Shown: positions 16,407 to 24,553, numbered from the stretch's first letter. The stretch: DNA of 64,000 bases from Nitrospirales bacterium (GCA_031315865.1 JALDRJ010000002.1:558001-622000); one strand, 5' to 3'. Notes: generated by a model from the sequence alone, not told the origin. A program made the numbers and translations.

Positions 16407-17524
16407 ACGAAACCCTTACCTCAAACATTTCCCATAGCCGCCAATCGGTACTGGCGACGCCCGGAAAGACCAATGGGACGACCTCTGTTTCCATGTCGCT
16501 ACTCAAGTCCGGACAGGCGGACAGAACCGCAAAAAATCCAACAGGCGGACATGAACTGATTTTTCCTCTCGTCTGCCTCACTATCGGGACGGGATTCAGT
16601 CTCTTCACATGGGATTGGCATTGGCAGGCCGGAGTATGGGGTGGCGCCATCGGCCTTGCCGTAGGCTCTTGCACCACGTGGGTCGTGCGAATGCTTCAGC
16701 GACGTTCCGCGTTCGTTTCTAACCAGGCCTTACAAAGATGGACTCTCGCGGTGATCATGGTATTGGCCTTCTCGTGCACGCTCTCTCTTATCTTCCCCGG
16801 TTCCGAGCGCTTGGTCCCGGCTCTCTGCTTAACGAGCATGCTCATCTTTCCCTATCTGTTCCACTCGCTCAGCACCCCAAAAGGACGCATTGACACCCCG
16901 ACGCCATCCGTCCCGTCATCTGAAACAGTTCCACATGGCCTTAAAATCCTCGACACCAGCACGATCATCGATGGACGTGTGTATGATCTATGCGAAACCG
17001 AGTTTTTCGAAGGACCATTACTCGTTCCCACCTTTGTCTTGGGAGAGCTGCAACATATTGCCGACTCATCGCAAGCCTGGAAACGAGCCCGCGGCAAAAG
17101 GGGACTGGAGGTGTTAGCCAAACTGCAACAACTACCCCACCTTCACGTCTCTATCGGGGAAGAAGACTTTCCGGAGATCTCAATGGTAGATGAAAAACTG
17201 ATCAGACTCGCCAAGATCAAGCATGCAAAAATTGTCACCAATGATTGGAATTTGGCGAAAGTCGCCTCGTTTCAACACATTCAAACCTTGAACGTCAATC
17301 AATTGTCCTACCAACTGAAGCCTCCGGTCTTACCGGGAGAAGTGATTCGCGTGTACATCAATAAAGAAGGAGATCTCGCGGGGCAGGGCGTCGCACATCT
17401 GGATGATGGAACCATGGTTGTCGTCGACCAGGCCCGTGAGCACGTGAAAGAAACCATCGACGTCATGATTCAGAAATTCATGCAGACGCAATCGGGACGA
17501 ATTTTATTTGGTTCTCGCGTGTAA
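16403..17524 (+). CDS. Membrane PIN-TRAM protein (YacL-like)
   Basis: 373 residues from ATG 16403, which overlaps the STAS stop (ATGA) and has AAAAAGG about ten bases upstream; earlier in-frame starts are inside the STAS gene. After a disordered 50 residues come about four membrane helices (roughly 52-70, 76-92, 109-128, 134-150). A PIN nuclease domain follows, beginning ILDTSTIIDGRVYDL with acidic residues at LGELQHIAD and VTNDWNLAKVA. Last is a TRAM domain (LPGEVIRVYINKEGDLAGQGVAHLDDGTMVVV split across about 310-345). This is the YacL architecture; these proteins are thought to be membrane-bound ribonucleases. The coupling to a STAS gene is unusual. Confidence 0.87.
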   Translation: MNETLTSNISHSRQSVLATPGKTNGTTSVSMSLLKSGQADRTAKNPTGGHELIFPLVCLTIGTGFSLFTWDWHWQAGVWGGAIGLAVGSCTTWVVRMLQRRSAFVSNQALQRWTLAVIMVLAFSCTLSLIFPGSERLVPALCLTSMLIFPYLFHSLSTPKGRIDTPTPSVPSSETVPHGLKILDTSTIIDGRVYDLCETEFFEGPLLVPTFVLGELQHIADSSQAWKRARGKRGLEVLAKLQQLPHLHVSIGEEDFPEISMVDEKLIRLAKIKHAKIVTNDWNLAKVASFQHIQTLNVNQLSYQLKPPVLPGEVIRVYINKEGDLAGQGVAHLDDGTMVVVDQAREHVKETIDVMIQKFMQTQSGRILFGSRV

Positions 17525-17602
17525 ATGGTACACGACATCTATGCCTCTCATAATCAGAAAGACATTTTCACGCATTCTCACGCAAACGAAAGGAGTTCTA
17601 TC

Positions 17603-17764
17603 ATGAAAATCCAACTCTGTCCTCAGTGCGGAAAAGAAAGCCTGGCCTCGACAGGCGCGTTTTGGGTCTGCAACGCCTGTCGAGTCGCCATCACGTCGCA
17701 AGCCTTAATACAAGACCGCACACCCCAATCCTTTTCACATCGTTTCCGGAAAAGCATGGCATAA
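17603..17764 (+). CDS. Small zinc-ribbon protein, 53 residues
   Basis: The ATG at 17603 follows AAAGGAG by eight bases, far better than the upstream start at 17525. The protein has Cys-x2-Cys (CPQCG, residues 6-9) and a second Cys-x2-Cys (CNACR), a rubredoxin/zinc-ribbon knuckle pair, and nothing else recognisable. It ends inside the A-run of the terminator shared with the bacterioferritin genes on the other strand. A zinc- or iron-binding role is plausible from the cysteines; the function is unknown. Confidence 0.65.
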   Translation: MKIQLCPQCGKESLASTGAFWVCNACRVAITSQALIQDRTPQSFSHRFRKSMA

Positions 17765-17798
17765 AAAAACCGAGGGAGGCCTCAAAGACCTCCCTCGG
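17763..17798 (-). terminator. Terminator of the bacterioferritin operon
   Basis: CCGAGGGAGG / CCTCCCTCGG 10-bp perfect stem, followed on the minus strand by seven U. It lies 43 bases after the second bfr stop. On the + strand the hairpin has no T-run but may still slow transcription from the zinc-ribbon gene. Confidence 0.93.
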
Positions 17799-17840
17799 CT
17801 ACGTTCGGTTAAATCTCTCAAGTAGTCCTGGCCAATAGAC

Positions 17841-18317
17841 TCAACTCTTGTCCTTGATCTGTTCACTGAGATAGTTCTCGAGACCGACTTGCTTCACGGT
17901 TTCCTGTTGGGTCTCGATCCAATCGATGTGCTCCTCCTCACTTTTAGCGATGACTTCCAATTTTTGTCGGGTCGTATAATCACCCACTGACGCACAGTGG
18001 GTAATGGCATCTCGCAGAAGGGAAAGATTTTCTATTTCCAGCTTCAAATCGACTTTCAATTGTTCCGGCACTGTCTCGCCAATACTAATCTTCCCTAATC
18101 GCTGCATATTGGGAACACCTTCAAGATACAAGATGTGTTCAATCATTTCCTCTGCATGCTTCATTTCGTCAATCGCATGTCCTTTGATGGCGTGATGAAG
18201 ACGTTCATACCCCCAGTTTTCACACATTTCGCCATGAACAAAATACTGATTAATCGCCGTCAGCTCATTGGTGAGCACTTTGTTCAAATAATCAATAACG
18301 CCTTTTTTGGCTTTCAT
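17841..18317 (-). CDS. bfr: Bacterioferritin subunit, complete ferroxidase centre
   Basis: 158 residues, the normal bacterioferritin length. All ferroxidase ligands are present by alignment with E. coli Bfr: Glu18, Glu51, His54, Glu94, Glu127, His130; Met52, the haem ligand, is also there. Bacterioferritin oxidises Fe(II) and stores it as a mineral core in a 24-subunit shell. It follows the other bfr gene by 15 bases and shares its promoter, with a terminator after it. Because the partner subunit lacks His54, this one is likely to carry most of the iron oxidation in mixed shells. The start ATG has GGGAGGGCG six to ten bases upstream. Confidence 0.95.
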   Translation of the reverse strand: MKAKKGVIDYLNKVLTNELTAINQYFVHGEMCENWGYERLHHAIKGHAIDEMKHAEEMIEHILYLEGVPNMQRLGKISIGETVPEQLKVDLKLEIENLSLLRDAITHCASVGDYTTRQKLEVIAKSEEEHIDWIETQQETVKQVGLENYLSEQIKDKS

Positions 18318-18332
18318 GATTCGCCCTCCCAG

Positions 18333-18809
18333 TTAGCCTTCCTTCTTAATTTGCTCGCTCAAATAGTTTTCGAGACCAATTTGCTTAATAGTCTCTTGTT
18401 GAGTCTCGATCCAATCGATATGCTCCTCTTCGTCCGTCACCATCTCTTCGAGCATATGACGCGTGGTGTAATCCCCGACCTTGACGCAATGCTCAATGCC
18501 TTCGGTCATGAGCTTTACCATTTCTTTTTCCTTGATAAGATCGAGTTTCAACTGTTCTGGTACCGTTTCGCCAATCGTGACCCTCCCCAATTTTTGTACA
18601 TTGGGAAAACCTTCCAGGTACAGGATGTGCCGAATGACCCGATCAGCGTCCTTCATCTCACCAAAGCTTCGCTCCCTTACCTTTTCTTCGAGTCGCTCAA
18701 ACCCCCAGTTTTCACACATCCGTGCGTGTAAAAAATACTGATTAATGACCGTGAGTTCTTCCGTCAAAATCTTGTTCAATAAATCGACGACTCCCTTTTT
18801 CCCCTTCAT
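18333..18809 (-). CDS. bfr: Bacterioferritin subunit with altered ferroxidase ligand
   Basis: 158 residues and clearly paralogous to the downstream subunit. Glu18, Glu51, Met52 (haem ligand), Glu94, Glu127 and His130 are present, but the position of His54 is Asp (GEMKDADR instead of DEMKHAEE). That residue bridges to one iron of the di-iron site, so the ferroxidase centre may be weakened or altered. Two-gene bfr pairs that form mixed shells with unequal centres are known in Pseudomonas, Neisseria and Magnetospirillum. AAAGGAGG lies seven bases before the ATG. The promoter at 18902-18930 serves both genes. Confidence 0.94.
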   Translation of the reverse strand: MKGKKGVVDLLNKILTEELTVINQYFLHARMCENWGFERLEEKVRERSFGEMKDADRVIRHILYLEGFPNVQKLGRVTIGETVPEQLKLDLIKEKEMVKLMTEGIEHCVKVGDYTTRHMLEEMVTDEEEHIDWIETQQETIKQIGLENYLSEQIKKEG

Positions 18810-18901
18810 AACCGGCCTCCTTTCCCGAAGCGCATAAACATAGACCTCATGAATTTAACCAAATTTCTTGTGATTTTCACCTCAAAAACTACCCTTCCAT
18901 C

Positions 18902-18930
18902 ATTATCAGGGAAACGCACAAGAAAGTCAA
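18902..18930 (-). promoter_or_regulatory. Sigma-70 promoter of the bfr pair
   Basis: On the minus strand TTGACT (18930-18925), 17-bp spacer, GATAAT (18907-18902). The start would be near 18895, about 85 bases before the first bfr start codon. The -10 region contains GATAATGAT, a Fur half-site. Confidence 0.8.
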
Positions 18931-18981
18931 TACAAAATACTAGGTATTAATAACTAACATTGATACTCAATTTCAACTTTA

Positions 18982-19009
18982 TTGAAATAACTTATCATAA
19001 TCATTTCAA
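18982..19009. promoter_or_regulatory. Fur-like palindrome upstream of the bfr promoter
   Basis: Outer arms TTGAAAT / ATTTCAA enclose TTATCATAATCA, a Fur-box-like core. The site lies about 50-80 bases upstream of the bfr -35, a position better suited to activation or anti-silencing than to blocking polymerase. Confidence 0.55.
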
Positions 19010-19072
19010 CAACTTTTATCCAGAAACTCAGTTGATCATCATTTCACATCAAGTCTTGTCACTGAAACGCTA

Positions 19073-19101
19073 TTGACAAGTTAAATATCCTATATTATGA
19101 T
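19073..19101 (+). promoter_or_regulatory. Sigma-70 promoter of the peroxiredoxin-like gene
   Basis: TTGACA at 19073-19078, spacer 17 bp, TATGAT at 19096-19101: close to consensus. The Fur box begins inside the -10. Confidence 0.8.
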
Positions 19102-19119
19102 AATGATAATTGATATCAT
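19098..19119 (+). promoter_or_regulatory. Fur box 4
   Basis: GATAATGATAATTGATATCA (19099-19118) matches GATAATGATAAT of the consensus exactly over 12 bases, with an imperfect second half. It overlaps the -10 of the promoter at 19073-19101, as expected for direct repression. Confidence 0.85.
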
Positions 19120-19402
19120 ATTCATAATACGAAAGGTATATAAAAGCGCCCATTTCTCCCTGATCTTCCTCTTCTGGGGACAGGAAAAATCTTTTCCTTG
19201 GCCAGGTGGCTCCTCTTCATCCCCCGCCTCTCCATGCCTCCTGGCCATCCCCGCATTGTGAAGATTCTCCTAGAAAAAACCCCAGGAAAACGTGACAGGC
19301 TTTCACTGTCCGCAACCTGACAAAGGACCTCAATGATCGCTTTCTTGAACGAAGCATTATCAGTCCACATAACCCCTTGTTGATAGCAGGAGGATGTTTA
19401 TC

Positions 19403-19897
19403 ATGAAAATCGGAACACACATTCCACTCTGGCGCGTGCCAATCTTGCAGGACGGTACATTGTCCTTTTCCTCTCTCACGAGTTTCGAAGGCGAATATTT
19501 CGTTCTTTGTTGCATTCAGTCGCTCACAGTTACTCAAACCAGGTTACTCAAGTCGCAGAGCGACGATTTTCTCAACACCCACGCTCGCCTGATTGCACTC
19601 TTGAACCACGATAGGAATCACGAATTCCCATGGCCTCCCCCTGAATTCAGCCTTCGCCTCCCTTTGCTCACCGATCCATTACAACGACTAAGTCGCCCCC
19701 TTGGCCTTTCTCAGCATCTTTCCATCGAGCGATGTGAAACACTCATTTTCAATCAAGACAGTCGGCTTGAATTTCGCCTGATTCATGACTTCAACCAAAG
19801 TGGATTCACCAGAGTGCTCGAAATGACAAAGCAACTCATCGAGCAAAATCATCACACAAACTTGCTTCAAGATGCACTCGTGGGGAGCGGAACCTAA
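19403..19897 (+). CDS. Peroxiredoxin-fold protein lacking the peroxidatic cysteine
   Basis: 164 residues from the ATG at 19403, nine bases after AGGAGG (the ATG at 19394 directly abuts the ribosome site). The order of elements follows the AhpC/TSA thioredoxin fold: an N-terminal strand with IPLWRVPILQDG, EYFVLCCIQSLTVTQ at the active-site position, and LPLLTDPLQRLSRPLGL, like the family's LLxDPxxxxxxxYGV. A C-terminal helix ends the protein. The peroxidatic cysteine (TxxC) is replaced by TxxQ (Gln45); Cys36, Cys37 and one later Cys remain. It is thus unlikely to be a normal peroxidase. Its promoter is covered by Fur box 4. The function is unknown. Confidence 0.6.
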   Translation: MKIGTHIPLWRVPILQDGTLSFSSLTSFEGEYFVLCCIQSLTVTQTRLLKSQSDDFLNTHARLIALLNHDRNHEFPWPPPEFSLRLPLLTDPLQRLSRPLGLSQHLSIERCETLIFNQDSRLEFRLIHDFNQSGFTRVLEMTKQLIEQNHHTNLLQDALVGSGT

Positions 19898-19946
19898 AAA
19901 CTTCTCACAAAGAAGAGAGAGAGAGATTGATGGAGGCAGTCGCCTA

Positions 19947-22652
19947 TCACCCTTGTTGGTCAAGAAATAGGTCAACCTCTTTCAGGATTGCTTGTTGAAT
20001 CTTGGTGCAAGCATCAGGGTCTTGAATCTTTTCACTTTCGGCCGTGACGTAAAAGATATCGGCAACCTGATCAAGCCGCGTGCTAATCCGCGCGGAATGA
20101 ATAGATAAGCCCAAACCCGCCAACGTTCGAGCAATCACAAAGAGCAATCCTTGCTTGTCGTCGGCGAACACTTCAATGATGGTATGTCGATCAGAGCTGT
20201 CATTATCCAGCTTCACCTCAGTTTTGTTTCGACCTGTTGGATATTGACGACCAAACGTGACCCGCTTCCCACGTTCGAATATTTGATCGACTGTCGCGTC
20301 ACCTTTCAACACAGCGATGATCGCTTGACTGACTCGCTCCAGTCTTCTTGGGGGTGGCGGTCCCTCGTAATCAGGATCTTTCACCGAAAACGAATCCACG
20401 ACCACACCATCTTTTCTCGTGACAATTTGTGCATCGAGCACTTCCAGGCCCAGCGCCGCCAGCACACCTGTCATATTCATGAAAATTCCAGGTTTATTGC
20501 CCCCGTGAGCGATGAGCGTATATTCCGTGATATTTAATTCTTGGTGAAAAGTGGTTTCAACGAGAGGAACATCGCTCGACAATCGTTTAATCGCAGCAAG
20601 ATGTACCGCCATTCGGTCTGTAGATGTGCTCGAGCGATATCGAGTCGGAAAGAGAGACAATTGCTCTCGCACCCACGTATCTTCAATAGTTTTGTGAGGA
20701 TTCCCCTCAAGATTTTCTTGGCCTCGCTCCCTCATCAGCCTGGTAATTTCGTGATAAGGCAGTTCTTCCTGGCTGTCATGAGAAGGCTCCCCTTCTTGGC
20801 AAAGCATGGTATGAGTGTGAGAAAACAGGTCCACTAAAAGGGTTTCTTTCCATTTATTCATCACATCGGGTCCGACGGCTGCGATATCTGCCACCGTCAA
20901 GATCAAAAATTGACGTAAGACTTCCGGAGTCTTAACTTCCCGGGCAAACCGTTTGATGACTTTTTCGTCATGGATATCTCGCCGAAACGCCGTATGAGCC
21001 ATCAAGAGATGTTTGTGAACGAGAAACTCGAGGAGTAGACGTTCGTCTTGCTTCAATCCAAGACGGTCTGACGTCTTCTGTGCGATGACCTTTCCGACTT
21101 CGCTGTGATCCTCTGGCTTTCCTTTTCCTAAGTCATGAAGTAAAAGCGCCAGATGCAGAAGATCTTTTTGTTGAATTTGGCCATAGACTTCCCCTAACGT
21201 CCCTTCGTTACCGTCTAACAACTCAGCCTCTCGTACGGCAATCAAACTATGTTCATCAACGGTGTATTTATGATACTGATTGAATTGCATCAGTCCTCGA
21301 ACGCGAGCAAACGCCGGCACGAGCTTCTCGAGAAGTTTGGCGCGATGCATGGCCGTCAAGGTATCGGCCACTCGCCCCGTATTCGCAAGAATTTCACGAA
21401 ATATTTTACTGACGACCGGTGTGTGAAAGGCTTCATTGGGGATGTCTTCTAAATATTCATGGAGTTCGTCGATCGTCTGACTATGAATGGGCATTCTTCG
21501 CTCTTGGCTAAGGAGAAACAGACGAATGAGGAGCTCCGGACTTCCCAAAACTTCTGTCAATTTCTCGGGAACGACCGTTAAACGGCCTTCAAATTCACGA
21601 AAATATCCCTCGATCAATGGGCCGGGAAACACGTTGTTCAATCGTTTCCACCAAGAAATCTTTCTCGTCCTGTCCACGAATCGCAGACATCGCTCATGAA
21701 GACCGATTGTATGACGATAGTACTGCTGCATAAACTGCTCGACCGCGAGCAAATGCGTTTGATCGCTCATGCCAAAACTCGCGGCTAAACGTTCTTGATC
21801 CTCAAAGGACAAAATATCCTGTGCACGTCCAGCCTCAAAATGCATCAGACATCGAATACGCCACAACAGTTCTCGAGCCTCATGTAGCGCCACCATATCT
21901 TTTCTAGCCAAGACACCATGATTCGTCAAATCTTGAATCGTTCCCATCTGGTACCTGGCCAGGCCGACCCATTGAAGGAGATGAAGATCTCGAAGCCCGC
22001 CTTTGCTTTTTTTGATATTCGGTTCGAGTAAAAAGACGGTTTCTCCAAACTTCGCGTAATCACGCTCTCGCTCTTCCACTTTGTGCTGTATGAACTGGTG
22101 CACATTTTTCCCTAAATTTCGACGTATGAAACGGTGCTGAAAGTCTTGAAACACCCTTGCACTCCCTGCCAGGAAGCGTGACTCCATCAAGGATGTTTTA
22201 GCCGATAGATCCGTGTCAGCCAAAGCCAAGGCTTCACCGGAAGACCGAACACTATGCCCGACTTGAAAGCCAAGATCCCATAAATGGTGAAATAAACCTT
22301 TCGATAATTCGTCCAAGACTTCAAGCCCGCTGACCTCTGACAAGATCATGACATCGATATCTGAATATGGCGCCAACTCTCCTCGTCCATAACCACCAAC
22401 CGCCACAAGGCAACAACGCTGCAACTCCGCTCCCCTGTCCGCATTCGCTCGCTGAACGATGTGTCGGTATCGACCGATTAACTGATCGTCAACAAAATCC
22501 GTAAAGCGCTGAACAACTTCAGCACCTGAAGCGCCCCCCATGAGTAGAGAGCGTAAGATGTCGCGTTGATCTTGAATCAGGATTTGGCCAGACGATAGTT
22601 TCCCACCGGAAACGGAGGTAGCAAGATTCTTGGCGTCAATTCGATCATCCAT
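19947..22652 (-). CDS. glnD: Bifunctional uridylyltransferase/uridylyl-removing enzyme GlnD
   Basis: 901 residues, the usual GlnD length. In order: nucleotidyltransferase domain with GGYGRGELAPYSDIDVMIL (about 86-104), a GlnD PII-uridylyltransferase middle, HD domain with LLLHDLGKGKPEDHSE (about 505), and two C-terminal ACT domains (starting near TEYTLIAHGGNKPGIF and IIEVFADDKQGLLFVIA). It uridylylates and deuridylylates PII signal proteins in answer to glutamine, the core nitrogen sensor. It lies 33 bases after nadE in the same direction, so the two may be cotranscribed. Its substrate PII gene is not in the window. Confidence 0.95.
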   Translation of the reverse strand: MDDRIDAKNLATSVSGGKLSSGQILIQDQRDILRSLLMGGASGAEVVQRFTDFVDDQLIGRYRHIVQRANADRGAELQRCCLVAVGGYGRGELAPYSDIDVMILSEVSGLEVLDELSKGLFHHLWDLGFQVGHSVRSSGEALALADTDLSAKTSLMESRFLAGSARVFQDFQHRFIRRNLGKNVHQFIQHKVEERERDYAKFGETVFLLEPNIKKSKGGLRDLHLLQWVGLARYQMGTIQDLTNHGVLARKDMVALHEARELLWRIRCLMHFEAGRAQDILSFEDQERLAASFGMSDQTHLLAVEQFMQQYYRHTIGLHERCLRFVDRTRKISWWKRLNNVFPGPLIEGYFREFEGRLTVVPEKLTEVLGSPELLIRLFLLSQERRMPIHSQTIDELHEYLEDIPNEAFHTPVVSKIFREILANTGRVADTLTAMHRAKLLEKLVPAFARVRGLMQFNQYHKYTVDEHSLIAVREAELLDGNEGTLGEVYGQIQQKDLLHLALLLHDLGKGKPEDHSEVGKVIAQKTSDRLGLKQDERLLLEFLVHKHLLMAHTAFRRDIHDEKVIKRFAREVKTPEVLRQFLILTVADIAAVGPDVMNKWKETLLVDLFSHTHTMLCQEGEPSHDSQEELPYHEITRLMRERGQENLEGNPHKTIEDTWVREQLSLFPTRYRSSTSTDRMAVHLAAIKRLSSDVPLVETTFHQELNITEYTLIAHGGNKPGIFMNMTGVLAALGLEVLDAQIVTRKDGVVVDSFSVKDPDYEGPPPPRRLERVSQAIIAVLKGDATVDQIFERGKRVTFGRQYPTGRNKTEVKLDNDSSDRHTIIEVFADDKQGLLFVIARTLAGLGLSIHSARISTRLDQVADIFYVTAESEKIQDPDACTKIQQAILKEVDLFLDQQG

Positions 22653-22685
22653 CGGCTAGCCTATACCGTTTCTTCATCAGGGCTT

Positions 22686-24473
22686 TTAAGAATGGGGGTA
22701 CTGGTTCGTGATGGGCATCCGCCGGTCTTTTCCCAGAGCACGTGGCGTAATTTTAATCCCGACAGGCGCTTGACGTCGCTTGTATTCACTTCGATCGACC
22801 ATGGCGATGACGTGTTTCACTGTCGATAGGGGAAATCCCCGTTCGGAAATTTCTGCTGGAGCGCAGTCATCTTCAATGTACGCTTTCAGAATTTCGTCTA
22901 AGACCGGATAAGGCGGTAACGTATCCTGGTCAAGTTGGTTATCCTTAAGTTCGGCCGATGGAGGCCGATCTTGAATACGTTGGGGAATCGTGAGTGTCTC
23001 AAACCGGCTGCCTTGATACTGACTCCTCCACCGCGCCAAGTCAAAGACCACGGTCTTAGGAACATCTTTGATCACGGCGAACCCCCCCGCCATATCCCCA
23101 TACAAGGTGGCATACCCCACGCTCATTTCACTTTTGTTGCCGGTCGTCAAGACCAGGTGACCGAATTTATTTGAAAGGGCCATGAGCAGGTTCCCACGAA
23201 TCCTTGCTTGAAGATTTTCTTCTGTCGTATCAGAGGGTCGATCATGAAAAGTCTTTTTCAGTGCTCGAAGGTATGCTCGAAAGAGTTGCCCAATGGGCAT
23301 GGTGTGAAGTTGAATGGCCAGTTCTTTGGCTAAAGCCCGCGCATCTTCCTTACTGGCGCGTGATGTATAAGGTGAAGGCATCATGACACCGATCACATTC
23401 TCAGCCCCAAGAGCATCTCGCGCGATCACCGCCGTCAAGGCCGAATCAATCCCGCCACTGACTCCGATCAGCACCTTCGTAAACCGGTTCTTCCTCACAT
23501 AGTCTCCCACGCCGAGTACCAGCGCTCGATAGATTTCTTCCAGCGTATTCAATTCTTCCGCTGATTCATACGCCAACGGTTTCTTCGATCGAGTTCGAGA
23601 GACTGTCGACACCACAACCCGCTGAAGATACTTTCCAAACTTTCGGCTTGCTCGATCTTTCGCTTTCACGGATATTTGACGAGGCTTTGTCTGACCAAAC
23701 GAAAGATCGGAGACCAGAAAATCCTCTTCAAACGCCTTTCCACGCTTGATCACTTCTCCTTTTTCGTTTACCAACATACTATCCCCGTCGAACACCAGCT
23801 CATCTTGCCCACCCACCATATTGGTGTAGCTCAACCACACCCCATTCTGACGAGCGCGGGCCGACAACATTCTCTCTCGATCTTGTCTTTTTCCCGACTG
23901 AAAGGGCGAAGCATTAATGTTGAAAATCAGCTCCGCTCCTCCCACGAGAGTTTGCGCCCGGGTGGGACCATCGGGGTACCAAATATCCTCACAGATATTG
24001 ACGCCAACCTTGACACCTCCGATCACGAATACCGGGATTTTATGACCAGCATGAAAATATCGGCGCTCATCAAACACTCCATAATTCGGCAAATAGCGTT
24101 TGGCATACGTGCCAAAGACTTGCTGTTCTGAGATCACCGCTGCCGCGTTATAAAGATGGTTCAGCGCCGACGGCATCGTACGCGTCGATAAGAGATCCTT
24201 TCTAAAATGGCCCGCGAGACAGCCGACCACAACACAGAGATCCGCACTCTGCCGAACGATACGTTCGACCATCCGATGCGCATCGTACAAAAATCGTGGT
24301 TTCAGCAACAGATCTTCCGGGGGATACCCGGTGATCGCCAGTTCGGGAAACACGACGACATCAGCTTTAACTCGACGAGCCTCTTTCATCCACCCGCAGA
24401 TCTTCTGAGTATTGCCGTCCAGGTCCCCTAGTGTGGGATTCATCTGAACCATCGCGATACGTAATGTCTTCAT
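22686..24473 (-). CDS. nadE: Glutamine-dependent NAD+ synthetase
   Basis: 595 residues from the start MKTLRIAMVQMNP. It has an N-terminal nitrilase-type glutaminase domain (catalytic Glu in VVFPELAITGYPPED, Lys near KRYLPNYGVFDE, Cys in GVNICEDIWYPDG) and a C-terminal ammonia-dependent synthetase with the P-loop VSGGIDSAL. It converts deamido-NAD to NAD with glutamine nitrogen. An in-frame ATG at 24512 would add 13 residues that run through a terminator hairpin; the shorter start fits the family and has GAGGG nine bases upstream. A 7-T run stands directly before the ATG. Confidence 0.93.
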   Translation of the reverse strand: MKTLRIAMVQMNPTLGDLDGNTQKICGWMKEARRVKADVVVFPELAITGYPPEDLLLKPRFLYDAHRMVERIVRQSADLCVVVGCLAGHFRKDLLSTRTMPSALNHLYNAAAVISEQQVFGTYAKRYLPNYGVFDERRYFHAGHKIPVFVIGGVKVGVNICEDIWYPDGPTRAQTLVGGAELIFNINASPFQSGKRQDRERMLSARARQNGVWLSYTNMVGGQDELVFDGDSMLVNEKGEVIKRGKAFEEDFLVSDLSFGQTKPRQISVKAKDRASRKFGKYLQRVVVSTVSRTRSKKPLAYESAEELNTLEEIYRALVLGVGDYVRKNRFTKVLIGVSGGIDSALTAVIARDALGAENVIGVMMPSPYTSRASKEDARALAKELAIQLHTMPIGQLFRAYLRALKKTFHDRPSDTTEENLQARIRGNLLMALSNKFGHLVLTTGNKSEMSVGYATLYGDMAGGFAVIKDVPKTVVFDLARWRSQYQGSRFETLTIPQRIQDRPPSAELKDNQLDQDTLPPYPVLDEILKAYIEDDCAPAEISERGFPLSTVKHVIAMVDRSEYKRRQAPVGIKITPRALGKDRRMPITNQYPHS

Positions 24474-24553
24474 AAAAAAACGCCCTCTACTCCACTGGAG
24501 TGAGGACGCCATTGTCCTACGATGACATGCGTGCGTACTGACAAGTACGCCAT
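24470..24553 (-). other. Possible 27-residue leader ORF before nadE
   Basis: An ATG at 24553 opens a frame (MAYLSVRTHVIVGQW...) that passes through the terminator hairpin and stops on the TGA overlapping the nadE start (ATGA). Its ribosome site (GAGACA) is weak. The same bases GACAATGGCGT recur at its start and again at 24516-24506, where the second ATG is in frame with nadE. It may be chance; a translated leader would control the hairpin. Confidence 0.3.
24474..24508 (-). terminator. Intrinsic terminator abutting the nadE start codon
   Basis: On the minus strand CGTCCTCACTCC-AGT-GGAGTAGAGGGCG forms a 12-bp stem (one bulge, one G-U pair) and is followed by seven U that end at the A of the nadE ATG. 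It can end transcripts of the upstream ANTAR gene. Its 3' arm also holds the nadE ribosome site, so the same hairpin could limit nadE translation. A second hairpin (GCGTACT-TGTC-AGTACGC, 24535-24552) precedes it. Confidence 0.8.

Larger units (their letters stand above)
18830..19402. other. Divergent regulatory region between bfr genes and the peroxiredoxin-like gene
   Basis: About 570 bases without a supported gene. It contains, from left to right, the bfr promoter (minus strand), a Fur-like palindrome, the promoter of the peroxiredoxin-like gene, and a Fur box over its -10. A leader of almost 300 bases follows, with short inverted arms GGCCAGG (about 19199) and CCTGGCC (about 19238). A frame is open across part of the leader but has no start codon with a ribosome site. 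Confidence 0.6.

Noticed and set aside
19140-19320. Open + strand frame in the leader of the peroxiredoxin-like gene
   Set aside because: About 60 codons without a start codon near a ribosome site and no known protein similarity.
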